Source of the DNA: Delphinapterus leucas
Lineage: Eukaryota; Chordata; Mammalia; Artiodactyla; Monodontidae
Direction: 5' to 3'
Assembly (NCBI RefSeq): GCF_002288925.2
Contig: NW_022098050.1
Coordinates: forward strand, 3,978,882-4,042,881
Length of the DNA: 64,000 nt
Below the pieces are notes generated by a model. The model was not told the DNA's origin. It was given only the letters and a program-made list of their open reading frames with translations, and did not search any database. Positions 1-11,539 of the stretch are shown one piece after another (position 1 is the first letter of the stretch; every line of letters begins with the position of its first letter). The position numbers and the translations under genes were made by a program.

Positions 1-781
1 ACAAAGACAGTCATTGACAAGGGTTGCTACATTCTGCCTTAATGGTTCCATTGTCTCCAACGTTTCATATGGCTTTTTTTGAAGCAAACAAACAAAATTT
101 TTAAAAAGAAATTTAAAAAGGCAAACTGAAAAAGTGGACTCAATAGTAACGCAATGCAATTTAATTGGTATAAAAATAATTTAAACATGGAAATGTGGGT
201 GAGTTCAATGAGCGTAATTATAACAGAATCTAGAAAAATTTGGTGACAGCATTAGTGTCCAAACTAAGCACACTGTTATTATAAATGACCTTTCCCCCCT
301 TCTTATTCACCCCCTTCAATACTTGGAGGATGGCTTTCATAATGCCAGCTGAGCTCAGGGCTAGTGTGGGCTCTCACCCGGGCATGCATAACCATAGCAT
401 TGACTCTCCAGCATGGGTTATTGCTATTTACCATTTATGCTGGTCAACAGAAGACAGGTGGTAAGCAATTACTTTCTGATGGCTTGTTCAGACATAATCA
501 TTATATTTAAAATTTTAATTTATTACAGATTTTTTTTCTAATTAAGCCTAGATCCTTGATCAGAAGGATCTACAGGTTTTGAGCAGTGACACGGTGGTTG
601 CCAAAACAAAGGTAAATTAAAATATAGTACTAAGCCAGATTTCAAATGAAGAAGGTGGTGTTGGAAGGGCAGAGGATGTGCTATTAATGAAATGTAGGTG
701 AGCACAGGGTTTGCTTGTGATCTGCATAGTTTGTTTACAGTATCTGAAGCATCTGGAAATGGTCAATAAGAAATCAACCCC
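1..781. other. Unique AT-rich sequence, no gene seen
   Basis: No repeat family, coding frame or RNA gene is recognisable. The sequence is AT-rich with short homopolymer runs. I see nothing that can be supported beyond background intergenic or intronic DNA. Confidence 0.5.
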
Positions 782-1142
782 CTTAGTCAGTCCAGGTTGC
801 TATAACAAAATACCATAAGCTGGGTGGCTTAAACAACAGACATTTATTTCTCACAGTTCTGGAAGCCGGGAAGTCCAAGATCAAGGTGCTATTCTCATCC
901 TGGTGAGGGTCCATTTCTTGGCTTGCGGATGGGTCGTCTTATTGCTATATCATCATATGGTGGAGAAAGGGCTCTGGTTTCTTCCTCTTCTTATAAGGGC
1001 ACTAATCTCATCATGGGGGCCCCACCCTCATGACCTCATCTAAACCTAATTATCTCCCAAAGGCCCCACCTCCAAATACCATCACATTGGGGAACTAGGG
1101 TTTCAACATATGAACTTGGGGGGATGCAAATATTCAGCATCT
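782..1142 (-). mobile_element. ERVL-MaLR solo LTR (MLT1/MST type), minus orientation
   Basis: The stretch matches the reverse complement of the non-autonomous mammalian MaLR LTRs. It opens with TAGTCAGTCCAGG...GCTATAACAAAATACCATA, then CACAGTTCTGGAAGCC, then CCCACCCTCATGACCTCAT, and ends near CAACATATGAACTTGGG. No internal retroviral genes are attached, so it is a solitary, very old LTR. The subfamily cannot be fixed by eye. Confidence 0.75.
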
Positions 1143-1309
1143 CCAAAGACAGGTTCTTGGGTATTTAGTAGCCTAAAGAAGGTAAGGGTCTTGCCAAATC
1201 TTCTCCCATCAGCTAACCTTTCTGGTGCCATGAGCAGACTTTAACACATAAAGCCACTCTGTGCAAGTGAAGCAAGACTGTTCTAGGTTCCTTTGGAAGA
1301 GTTTGGGCT

Positions 1310-1443
1310 CAAGAATACTCGACCCAGTAAGGTTCCTATTCAGATTTGATGGAGAAATCAAAAGCTTTACAGAAAAGCAAAAGCTAAAATAATTCAGCAC
1401 CACTAAACCAGCTTTACAACAAATGCTAAAGGAACTTCTCTAA
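1310..1443 (+). pseudogene. L1-A ORF1 C-terminal remnant
   Basis: This 134-base piece matches the last part of L1 ORF1 in L1-B (about 52830-52965): the CCCAGTAAGG/CCCAGCAAGG block, the ATTCAGATTTGATGGAGAA block and the shared end AAAGGAACTTCTCTAA. It encodes the last part of the ORF1 RNA-binding C-terminal domain. Everything upstream is lost through 5' truncation of the element. The normal ORF1 stop codon is TAA at 1441-1443. Confidence 0.8.
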
Positions 1444-1613
1444 GTGGAAAAGAAAATGCCACAACCAGAAACAAGAAAATTACAAAATGGGAAAGCTCAC
1501 TGGTAAAGGCAAACATATAGTAGAGGTAGAAAATCATCTACACACAAATATGATACAAGTACAGAATATTTGAAATGCTTTTGAAATTAAGAGATCAGCA
1601 ACTTAAAACAATC

Positions 1614-1646
<33 letters not shown>

Positions 1647-1836
1647 TGTGTGTGTATATAGACTGCTATATCAAAACTTCATGGTAACTGCAAACAAAAA
1701 ATCTGTAATAGGTATACACACAAAAAGGAAAAAGAAATCCAAACACTAAAGATAGTCATCAAATTACAAGAGAAGAGAACAAACGAGGAAAGGAAGAAAA
1801 ATGACCTACAAAAACAAATCGAAAACAATTCACAAA
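1444..1836 (+). other. L1-A inter-ORF spacer with (TG)n tract
   Basis: About 390 bases separate the ORF1 stop from the presumptive ORF2 ATG at 1837. The same interval in L1-B is only about 58 bases. The extra block holds a (TG)n/(TATG) tract at about 1613-1660. Sequence matching L1-B resumes at GACCTACAAAAACAAATC, just before ORF2, so the difference is one block and not general divergence. This suggests the two elements belong to different L1 subfamilies. Confidence 0.65.
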
Positions 1837-1872
1837 ATGGCAATAAGAACATATATATCGATGATTACTTTA

Positions 1873-2001
1873 TTTCATTTTATTTATTTTTTGGCCATAC
1901 CACATGGCTTGTGGGATCTTAGTTCCCCGACCAGAGATTGAGCCAGGGCCGATGGCAGTGAAAGCACTGAGTCCTAACCACTGGACTGTCAGGGAATTCA
2001 A
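1873..2001 (-). mobile_element. CHR-1-type tRNA-Glu SINE, minus orientation
   Basis: Read on the minus strand this is a tRNA-derived SINE: a 5' end like AATTCCCTGACAGTCCAGTGG, a tRNA-like B-box region, GATCCCACAAGCCATGTGG, GGCCAAAAAA, then an A-rich tail. It is flanked by a 13-base direct repeat with one mismatch (GATGATTACTTTA at 1860-1872, GATAATTACTTTA at 2002-2014). It splits L1-A near the start of ORF2. Confidence 0.85.
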
Positions 2002-3774
2002 GATAATTACTTTAAATGTAAATGGAGTAAATGCTCCACCCAAAAGACATAGACTGGCTGAATGGATAGAAAAACAAGACCTGTATATATGTTGTTTACA
2101 AGAGACCAACTTCAGATCTAGAGACACATACAGACTGAAAGTGAAGGGATGGAAAAAGTTATTCCATGCAAATGGAAATCGAAAGAAAGCTGGAGTAGCA
2201 ATACTCATACCAGACAAAATAGACTTTAAAATAAGGACTGTTAAAAGAGACAAAGAAGAACACTACATAATGATCAAGGGATCAATCCAAGAAGAAGATA
2301 TAACAATTGTAAATATATATGCACCCGACACAGGAGCACCTCAATATATAAGGCAAATGTTAATAGACATAAAGGGAGAAATTGACAGTAACACAATAAT
2401 AGTGGGGGACTTTGACACCCCACTTACTTCAATAGACAGGTCATCCAGATAGAAAATCAATAAGGAAATACAGACCTTAAATAAACACAGACCAGATGGA
2501 CTTAATTGATATTTACAGAGCATTCCATCCAAAAGCAGAAAAATACACATTCAAGTGCACATGGAACATTCTCCAGGATAGAGCACATGCTGGGCCACAA
2601 AGCAAGTGTTGGTAAATTTAAGAAAACTGAAATCATATCAAGCGTCTTTTCTGACCACAATGCTATGAGATTAGAAATCAATTACAGGAAAAAAAACTGT
2701 AAAAGAACACAAATATGTGGAGGCTAAACATTATGTTACTAAACAACCAATGGATCACTGAAGAAATCAAAGAATAAATTAAAAAATACCTAGAGACAAA
2801 TGAAAATGAAAACATGACAATCCAAAACCTAAGGGATGCAGCAAAAGCAGTTCTAAGAGGGAAGTTTATAGTGATACAAGGTTACCTCAGGAAACAAGAA
2901 AAAACTCAAATAACAACCTAACCATGTACCGAAAACAACTAGAGAAAGAAGAACAAACAAAACCCAAAGTTAGTAGAAGGAAAGATATCATAAAGATCAG
3001 AGCAGAAATAAATGAAATAGAGGCTAAAAAAAAACCAACCAAAAAACAATAGAAAAAGATCATTGAAACTAAAAGCTGACTCTTTAAAAAGATAAACAAA
3101 ATTGATAAACCATTAGCCAGAATCATCCAGAAAATAAAGGAGAGGGCACAAATCAATAAAACTAGAAATGAAAAAGGAGAGGTTACAACCGACACAACAG
3201 AAATACAAAGGACCATGAGAGACGACTATAGGAAACTATATGCCAATAAAATGGACAAACTAAAAGAAATGGACAAATTCTTAGAAAGGTACAATCTCCC
3301 AAGACTGAACCAGGAAGAAATAGAAAATATGAACAGACCAATTACAAGTACTGAAATTGTATCTGTGATTTAAAAACTCCCCAAAAAACAAAAGTCACAG
3401 GCGAATAGTCTTCAAACAGGCGAATTCTATCAAACATTTAGAGAAAAGTTAACACCTATCCTTCTGAAACTATTGCAAAAATCTGCAGAGGAAGGAACAC
3501 TCCCAAACTCATTCTATGAGGCCACAATCGCCCTGATACCAAAACCAGACAAAGATACCACAAAAAAAGAAAATTACAGGCCAATATCAGTGATGAACAT
3601 AGATGCAAGAATCCTCAACAAAATACTAGCAAATTGAATCCAATAATACATTAAAAGGATCATACACCATGATCCAGTGGGATTTACCCAGGGATGTAAG
3701 GATTTTTCAATATCCACAAGTCAATCAGTGTGATACATGACATTAACAAATTGAAGAATAAAAACCATATGATC

Positions 3775-3990
3775 GGGCTTACCTGGTGGCGCAGTGGTTG
3801 AGAGTCCGCCTGCCGATGTAGGGGACACGGGTTCGTGCCCCGGTCCGGGAAGATCCCACATTGCTGCGGAGTGGCTAGGCCCGTGAGCCATGGCCGCTGA
3901 GTCTGCACGTCCGGAGCCTGTGCTCTGCAACGGGAGAGGCCACAACAGTGAGAGGCCCGCGTACCGCAAATAAAACAAAAAACAAAAAAC
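3775..3990 (+). mobile_element. CHR-2 SINE inside L1-A
   Basis: This is a tRNA-Glu-derived CHR-2 element starting GGGCTTACCTGGTGGCGCAG and ending AGGCCCGCGTACCGCAAAT plus an A-rich tail. It is flanked by a perfect 14-base target duplication AAAACCATATGATC (3761-3774 and 3991-4004). It interrupts the reverse-transcriptase domain of L1-A just before motif A. These SINEs are made by RNA polymerase III from an internal promoter and are moved by L1 enzymes. Confidence 0.95.
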
Positions 3991-6540
3991 AAAACCATAT
4001 GATCATCTTAATAGATGCAGAAAAAGCTTTTGATAAAATTCAACATCCATTTATGATAAAAAAACTCTCCAGAAAGTGGGCATAGAGGGAACATACATCA
4101 ACATAGTAAAGGCCATATGTGACAAACCCACAGCTAATATCATACTTGACGGTGAAAAGCTGGAAGCATTTCCTCTAAGATCAGGAACAAGACAAGGATG
4201 TCCACTCTCACTACTTTTATTCAGCATAGTTTTGGAAGTCCTAGCTACAGCAATCAGAGAAGAAAAACAAATAAAAGGAATCCAAATTGGAAAAGAAGAA
4301 GTAAAACTGGCACTGTTTGCAGATGACATGATACTATATATAGAAAATCCTAGAGATGCTACCAGAAAACTACTAGAGCTCATCAATGAATTTGGTAAAG
4401 TTACAGGATACAAAATTAATACACAGAAATGCATTGCATTTCTATACACTAACAATGAAAGATCAGAAAGAGAAATTAAGGAAAAAAATCCCATTTACCA
4501 TTGCATCAAAAAGAATAAAATACCTAGGAATAAACCTACCTAAGGAGGCAAAGGCTTGCACTCCAAAAACTATAAGACACTAATGAAAGAAATCGAAGAC
4601 AACACAAACATATGGAAAGATATACCATGTTCTTGGATTGGAAGAATCAATATTGTCAAAATGACTACACTACCCGTGGCAATCTACAGATTCAATGCAA
4701 TACCTATCAAACTGCAAATGGCATTTTTCACAGAACTAGAACAAAAAACTTTAAAATTTTATGGAAACACAAAAGAGCCCGAATAGCCAAAGCAATCTTG
4801 AGAAAGAAAAACGGAGCTGGAGGAATCAGGCTCCCTGACTTCAGACTATACTACAAAGCTACAGTCATCAAAACAATATGGTACTGGCACAAAAGCAGAA
4901 ATATAGATCAGTGGAACAGGATAGAAAGCCCAGAAATAAATGCACGCATCTATGGTCAATTAATCTATGACAAAGGAGGCAAGACTGTACAATGGAGAAA
5001 AGACAGTGTCTTCAATAAGTGGTGCCTGGAAAACTGGACAGCTACGTGTAAAAGAATGAAATTAGAACATTCTCTAATACCATCCATAAAACTTAACTCA
5101 AAATGGATTAAAGACCTAAATGTAAGACCAGATACTATAAAACTCCTAGAGGAAAACATAGGCAGGACACTCTTTGACATAAATGGTAGCAATATCTTTT
5201 TGGACCCTTCTCGTAGATTAATGGAAATAAAAACAAAAATAAACAAAAGAGACCTAATTAAAAGCTTTTGCACAGCAAGGGAATCCATAAACAAAGTGAA
5301 GACAACCTACAGAATGGGAGAAAACATTTGCAAACAATGCTACTGACAAGGGATTAATCTCCAAAATATACAAACAGCTCATGCAGCTCAATATCAAAAA
5401 AACAAACAACCCAATTGAAAAATGGGCAGAAGATCTAAATAGACATTTCTCCAAAGAAGAGATACAGATGGCCAAAAGGCACATGAAAAGATGCTCATCA
5501 TTGCTAATTATTAGAGAAATGCAAATCAAAACTATCATGAAGTATCACCTCACACCAGTCAGAATGGCCATCATCAAAAAGTCTACAAATAATAAATGCT
5601 GGAGAGGGTGTGGAGAAAAAGGAACCCTCCTACACTGTTGGTGGGAATGTAAATTGGTACAGACACTGTGGAAAACAGTATGGAGGTTCTTTAAAAAACT
5701 AAAAATAGAGCTACCATATGATCCTGCAATCCCACTTCTGGGCATATATCTGGAGAAAAGCATAATTTGAAAAGATACATGCACCCCAATATTCATTGCA
5801 GCAGTATTTACAATAGCCAAGACATGGAAACAGCCTAAACATCCATCAAGAGATGAATGGATAAAGAAGATGTGGTATATACATACAGTGGAATATTACT
5901 CAGTCACAAAAAAGAATGAAACGTTGCCATTTGCAGCAACATGGATGGACCTAGAGATTATTGTATTAAGTGAAGTAAGCCACACAGAGAAAGACAAATA
6001 TCATATGATATCGCTTATATGTGGAATCTAAAAGAAAGATACAAATAAACTTATTTCCAAACCAGGAAGAGACTCATAGACATAGAAAACAAACTTATGG
6101 TTACCAAAGGGGAATGGGGATGGCTGGAGGTATAAATTAGGACGTTGTGATTAACATATACATACTACTGTATATAAAGTGCATAACCAACAAGGACCTA
6201 CTGTATAGCACAGGGAACTATACTCAATATTTTGTAATAACCTATAAGGGAAGAGAATCTGAAAATGAATATATATGTATAACTGAATCACTGTGTTGCA
6301 CCTAAAACTAACACAACACAACAAATCGACTATACCTCAACAAAAAAAAAAGCAGTGAAAGAAAAAAAAAAGAAAAAACTATGGGGAAACTTTCAAACTC
6401 AAGTTATAGAAAAAAAAAGTTTATTAATGGCCACAATGGCCTTCTCAGTAGGGTGGGTCTTACTAAATCAGAACCAGCGCTGCTGCTTCTTCTTCTTTTT
6501 TTATTATGGTAAAACTGACATAAAATTCTCTATTTTAAAT

Positions 6541-7027
6541 CAGGGCTTCTTAATCGTTTTTGTGCCATAGATCCCACTGGCAGTGTAGTAAAATCCATGG
6601 ACCCCTTCTCAGAACCATGTTTTTAAATGCATAAAATAAAATACATAGAATTTCAAAGGAAGCCAATTACTTTGAAAGTTTGTTGTCAGATTTTTAAGGA
6701 ACAAATAGTGAAACAGTCATATATATGTTTCTTAATGAATGCATTAATAGCAAGAGCTAGCAAGCAAGACTAATATCTGGTACAGTTTCAATGCGGTGGT
6801 GAACAAAGATGATGATTTAGCTGTAACAACTATAATCTGACATGAAAATATCTGTGATTTCTCATGGTGGCAACAGACTTAGGTATTGCTAACACTGCTG
6901 GGGTTTGCTGCCTAGATTCATAATAGAAGCAAATACTAAATGTTAAATGTTACTGAAAATAAAGTAACATTTTTCTATCCATGTTTTTGGACCCTCTGAA
7001 CTCTTAGCTCCAGATTAAGAATGCTTG
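6541..7027. mobile_element. Old DNA transposon with terminal inverted repeats (copy 1)
   Basis: The start CAGGGCTTCTTAATC and the end GATTAAGAATGCTTG are imperfect inverted repeats of each other. The interior lines up with a second copy at 49731-49815 plus 57406-57835: both contain TTTTTGTGCCA, AGACC/GATCC, ATCCATGGACC-like and CCTTCTCA blocks. It has no coding capacity, so it is a non-autonomous element, probably of the hAT group by its CAG-type end. I cannot name the family and saw no clear 8-base target duplication. Confidence 0.6.
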
Positions 7028-7869
7028 CAGGAAATGCAAGCCTCTTTTGTCTGGTTATCTAAGTTTGGAAGCAGATTCTTCTGTTAAGATAGGGAGGGGG
7101 AACATTTGGAGCCAAGAGGAGCTCAGTCTGGAAAGAATGCACAAGGTGAGGGCAGTGCAGCCGTGGTGATGAGGTGGCCACAGGGCATTCTAAAGTCAGT
7201 GATGCGTACTCTAACTCAGTTGTTTGCAACTTTTGATACCAACTACTTCTGTCTCCCCCTGAACTTTTCATTAAAGTCTGATATGTTCTGGAATGCATTA
7301 TGAGAGTGGACTTTTTGTGGCCCTTGAAGAAGGGCCTGATTTACACATTTGAGAATTGAAGGCTACTGGCCACCTGGGCAAAAGTAGGAGCCCCAAGAAC
7401 CTCAGGCCTCTGAGAAGTCACTAAAGTCCTGGGGACGGCCTTGGACTCCTGCTGCACATAGAACTGGGGGCATGGTTTATCTAGATCCCCAAGGAACAGA
7501 GGGCCCCAGATGATATACAGTTATACTTGTTTTCTATAGAATAAGTAGAACTACAGGAGGTGTGAGTCTGACCCATTCGGACCCAGAGCTCTCCCTCTTC
7601 AGCTGACCTCTGAAGTCTGGAAGCAGATTTCTGCTTTGGAGCTGAGCTGAGGGGTAGAAGCTGGGATTCTAACTGAGTAGCAGCATCTTTCTTGCCCATA
7701 CCTTAGTGGGACACACTGCTTGTCCCAGTACTTGAATCACTCCACTGCCATTTGTTTGCTGTCCCCTACTGCTATATAGCAGACATGTCTGGGTACGAGC
7801 AAGTGTTACCATGTCTGGTAACAACGCAAGTGACGTACTGCCATGGATTTGAGGGCCTGAGTGAGGGGA
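7028..7869. other. Unique sequence, no supported gene
   Basis: No recognisable repeat, RNA gene or coding exon. Short open frames on both strands lack any recognisable protein motif and have ordinary composition. Confidence 0.45.
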
Positions 7870-8090
7870 TATGGTGTAATGGGCAAGAGCTCGCACTTTG
7901 GCGTCTGATCTGAATTTGAACTCTGGCTCTGCTACTTACCTGGGTCAAGTTCCTTCACCTCTGCAAGCAGCAACCCTCCCTATGTTAAATGAGGAAAGCA
8001 GCTACCCTGATTCATGTGGCTTGGTGAGGATTAATGTGTGTAAAGTTTTTAGTGCAGTTTGTGGCACATTAACAATGTAGCTATTATTGT
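7870..8090 (+). mobile_element. MIR SINE
   Basis: The order of blocks is typical of mammal-wide MIR: GTGTAATGGGCAAGAGC, then TTTGAACTCTGGCTCTGC, CTTACCTGGGTCAAGTTCCTTCACCTCT-like, a GTGAGGATTAATGTGTGTAA block and TTTGTGGCACATTA. It is old, diverged and inert. Confidence 0.8.
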
Positions 8091-8395
8091 TGCTGTTGTT
8101 ATTATTATTATATTAACCTTCCCCTCATAAGAGAGGTCAGTCTTAGTATTTTTTAAAATTTTAGTAAACAACTAAGAAAATCCTTACACAAAAGACTTTA
8201 AATAGTCATGATAACGCTTTCTCTCTACTCTTCCTCCTATCCATATACACCCCACCATTTCACTTGACGTTTTCCCCTTTACCTTCCTTTGGAATGACAC
8301 AGGTGAAATGTTTTTCAGAAGGGGGAAAGATTTCTTGAGAACATGTACTCACCCTTTGCCCCCCACTTACTATCGCTGTAAACACCCCTCTCCCC

Positions 8396-8470
8396 CACAT
8401 ACATACACACACAGGCATATACACACATGCATGTACACACATACACATATACATACATACACGCACACAC
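8396..8470. repeat. Interrupted (CA)n / (ACAT)n microsatellite
   Basis: ACAC and ACAT units alternate irregularly over about 75 bases. The open frames that cross it on both strands are artefacts of the repeat. Confidence 0.85.
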
Positions 8471-8559
8471 TTATTCCTCTCTTCCTGCCGTAAGAGAGTC
8501 AAATTCAGGCCTCCTGCCTGGAACTGCAGAACATTACCATCAGGCTGGTCCATTAAATA

Positions 8560-9400
8560 TCATTTGAAAGTCAATTTTATCCCAGAGTGGTAAGTAGTAT
8601 GCGTGCTTATGTCTTCATCTACCTTAATTAGGAGAAGCAATTTGCTGCACATTTCTTAAAAGAAAGAAAAAAAAAAGCTGATCAAATTTGAGCTCCTGAT
8701 AGATTGAAACACAGCGTATGTACACATCTAAATTATGGTCTCAAAACAGTCCAGCCTTATGACTCGTGTGTTTTCTAAGTAACTTGCGCAATTGCCCATA
8801 ATTATGGAAATAGGGGCTGTCTCCTGAAAGCCAGCCCCTCCTCATTTTGTTTCTCAACCCAGAATAGAAAACTCCATTTTGAGATTATCACTCGAGACGT
8901 TTCTATCCCATCATATTTTCTGTGATTCTGCACCATTAACAATCTCAAGACCATTTTCACACATCTCCTTCTGCCAAAATGGTTGGAGTGTCTGAGAAGC
9001 TATAGTTCTGTTGAGCGTAGGTGTCTGCATTTCTCATTTGTTTCTTTTAACTAGGCCAGACCAATTTTAACTCACATGGGTGCCTCTGACTTGAAACCTC
9101 CTGAAACGCTGGTGGGGTGCTGGTGGCACCTGAGCTGGCATTCAGATGGCCTGGGGGTATCTGGGGCGCTCCAGGGACAAGCCTATCAGAAGTCTTTGTG
9201 TTTGAGGAACTAAGGAGCCTCTTAAGAGGGCACAACCCCTAAGAGAAAGATAAGCCAGGGAGGAAGCAGCCAGGCCTGAGAAGATTGACCCTGTAGGAGA
9301 GTTCCGGACTTGAGAAAGAGGTGTGCTTATAACCACGTGCTTCGTGGTCAATGGCACTCTAAGCTGACCCCTGTGTACCTCTGAACTCATGTCTGGATCC
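8560..9400. other. Repeat-free stretch, possible conserved noncoding element at 8580-8970
   Basis: No transposon is recognisable. The first 400 bases hold several intact factor-like sites, including a perfect C/EBP-type palindrome TTGCGCAA (8784-8791) and a 12-base palindrome CCATAATTATGG (8796-8807). That it is conserved or regulatory is inference only. Confidence 0.3.
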
Positions 9401-9439
9401 TGTTGAGAGATGAGCTATCATTCTCCCCCCACCCTCCCG

Positions 9440-9958
9440 CCCAATATTCCACATGTCACACAGCAGCCAGGTTTTCAAATCGTAAATCGGACCATGGCAC
9501 TCCTTTGTTTAAAAACCTTCTGTGGCTTTCCCCTCCATGTAGTAGTAAATAAAACTCCCCTTCTGAGAGCCTACAGGATCCTACCTAAGCAGCTTCTGTT
9601 TGCTTCTCCCACCTCATCTTGTACCACTTTCCCCTCTGCCTTGTTTGTTTCAACCACAGGGCCTTCTTTCTCGTCCTTAGCTAGGCCCATTCTCACCCTA
9701 CCGCCTTTATATTTGCTGTTCCCTCTGTCCTGAATACTCTTCCCTGGAGGATTCTTCTCACCCTCCAGGTCTCAATTTAAATATCACCTCTTTTAAATTG
9801 TCCTTTTCTGAGCCCCATAAGTGACAGCCCTTCTCGTGCCTCATAACTCTCTCACATCACCCTTTTCCTCTTATTCTTAGCTCTTATCACAAGCTGATAT
9901 GATCTTGTTTGGTTGCTAACTTATTGTCTTTCTCTTCCTTCTCGAGGACAGGGTCCGT
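9440..9958 (+). mobile_element. L2 LINE 3' part, plus orientation
   Basis: Blocks typical of the mammalian L2 3' region appear in order: GGACCATGGCACTCCTTTG, TTTGCTGTTCCCTCTGTCC, CTCCAGGTCTCAATTTAAAT, TCACCTCTTTTAAATTG, CTTATTGTCTTTCTCTTCC and GAGGACAGGGTCCG. The element is interrupted by an LTR-like insertion and resumes at about 10405 with the last bases of the L2 end. Confidence 0.7.
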
Positions 9959-9969
9959 CTAAGTTTAGC

Positions 9970-10240
9970 TTCCCTTTCAGAAGCAAAGCCTGAGACAAGT
10001 GTTAGGTGCATGTACTTTGTATTCAAAGACAGAGCTCCCCTAAGTATTACAGAAATAAAGAGGTTTAGTATAGGAATCAGGGCTTGCCTGAATATGGGAG
10101 GACCCAGAAGAGTGAAGGTCAAGAAGACTGAAGCTGGAAGGTCAGGGACACTATCACTGATGATCTCAGCCTGGAGCAAAGCACCAAGATGGTTCTTGAA
10201 TGTTCTCTGGGAAATTGTCCTGCCTTCTGTAACTTCCCAA
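9970..10240 (-). mobile_element. LTR-like element interrupting L2, minus orientation
   Basis: The start AGCAAAGCCTGAGACAAG...GCATGTACTTTGTATTC is, on the minus strand, the same kind of end as the plus-strand element at 12126-12608 (a CAAATAAACTAC polyadenylation region followed by CTTGTCTCAGGCT). It sits between two halves of one L2 copy, so it is a later insertion. Family not assigned, right boundary uncertain. Confidence 0.4.
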
Positions 10241-10404
10241 GGATAGCCTCCTCTAACTTCTTCCTTTCCAATCTCACCTAGGTTCCTCTCACTGGCAAAT
10301 TCTAACCTGTACCCAGGTTAAACTGGGTTGACGCCTGTATGAAATTGTTTGCTATATTCATGACTGGGACCTGAAATGAGGCTGACTGGACAGGAGGTGC
10401 CTGA

Positions 10405-10500
10405 CACTGGGATTCTGTCTGTTTTAAATTTCTTGTCCCAGACCCTAGAAGGGTGCCTGGTGCATCATAGGAACTCAGTAAGTGCTTCCTAAGTGACTGG
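10405..10500 (+). mobile_element. L2 3' terminus (continuation)
   Basis: GTCTGTTTTAAATTTCTTG then CCTAGAAGGGTGCCTGGTGC and AGGAACTCAGTAAGTGCTT reproduce the last part of L2, continuing the copy at 9440-9958 after an insertion. Confidence 0.6.
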
Positions 10501-11449
10501 TTCACACAAGGGCTGTAAGTAAAAACTAACAGTTGTGACACTCAATTTGGGAACCCAGTGGCACAGAAGCCACATTACTATGGGATCCCTCTAGTAGAGG
10601 GCGCCTCGAAAGTCTCCCTCTATTGCTCCAGACAACTGGCTCTACCAGCATGTCAAGGTTCCAGCCTTTAATGGCTGTGCTCAGTGGGAAGTAATAGAAA
10701 AATATGGCTCCCAGCGGAATATCTGAGCAAACTTGTTCAGGAGCACATGTGAGACACCTCGGGGGCCTCCTAGAACTACTACAGATAAGGGCAGGGGTGA
10801 GTGAAATCTCTGCTATGACATGTGATATAAGTCTATTAGTACTATTGGCTTGGCTAAAGGAAACCCAAGTAATAATATCTGCAAGAAAACGTGTCATGAA
10901 CAAAGCACCCAAGGATGGGGCACATCACTTAAAAGTTCAGAAACCCCTAGAATAGCCTGGCCACCCATGGGATTCCATTAGCCAGTGAGAAGTTGTACTG
11001 GCCAGGAGGAGGGAGGAGGATATGAGTTTGTTTTAACAGTGTCATTCTTGTGTCTGTTGATAGTGTGGCCAGGAAAGTCAGCATGAGTCCACAGGCCTAG
11101 GGCCGGAAGGAAATCAAGTGGTGGAGAGATGGATTGGAATTTAAATCAAGCAAACCAAAGCACGAGTGGTGTACAGGGCAGTGCATTAACACCCCCTCAC
11201 CACCATACCTCTGTGTAGTAAGTATGAGCCTGCTGAGGTCTGGGGAATAGTTGATGAGCTAGACGAGTGCAGTTCCATGAATTCCATAATGGAAAGCGAT
11301 GCTGTCCCCGAAGTTATTCAGATAAGATTTGTATAAACATCTATGTAGTGTATAGGTAGTTTAATTCCCAGCTTTTACTGGTAATACTTGAGTCCTCCTA
11401 GGCATGAAGACTGGTCTTCATAACTTTGAATATGCTATGTCTATGTTCA
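10501..11449. other. Unique sequence, no supported gene
   Basis: A minus-strand open frame of 128 codons (10526-10912) and a plus-strand one of 83 lie here. Neither shows a recognisable domain, and they overlap on opposite strands. I see no repeat I can name. Confidence 0.4.
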
Positions 11450-11539
11450 GTCATTCAACAAATATTTATCGAGATCTTACTCTGTGCCAAGCAATGGGCT
11501 GAGCACTAAGGATGTAGCAGGGAACAAAACAGGGCTAAC

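Larger units (their letters stand above)
1837..6031 (+). pseudogene. L1-A ORF2 pseudogene (endonuclease / reverse transcriptase)
   Basis: ORF2 of L1 makes an endonuclease and reverse transcriptase that copy L1 RNA into genomic DNA. The endonuclease region covers about 2010-2720, with the LNVNG and QET motifs near its start. The GDFN motif reads GDFD (Asn to Asp at 2414-2416), and SDH is kept at 2650-2658. In the reverse transcriptase, motif A still has its Asp ([10 protein letters not shown], 4014-4016) and FADD is at 4316-4327. The C-terminal cysteine motif CX3CX7HX4C is at 5597-5650. The frame is broken by stops, frameshifts, a SINE near the ORF2 start and another inside the RT domain. The natural stop is at 6029-6031. 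No functional protein is possible. Confidence 0.9.
1310..6378 (+). mobile_element. L1 retrotransposon A, 5'-truncated, inactive
   Basis: A LINE-1 copy begins inside the end of ORF1, runs through the inter-ORF spacer, ORF2 and 3' UTR, and ends in an A-rich tail (about 6342-6378). It aligns by eye along most of its length with the second L1 at 49816-57405. Two SINEs have landed in it (1873-2001 and 3775-3990), each with a target duplication, so the L1 predates both. Many stops and frameshifts make it inactive. I did not find a convincing target duplication around the L1 itself. Confidence 0.93.
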
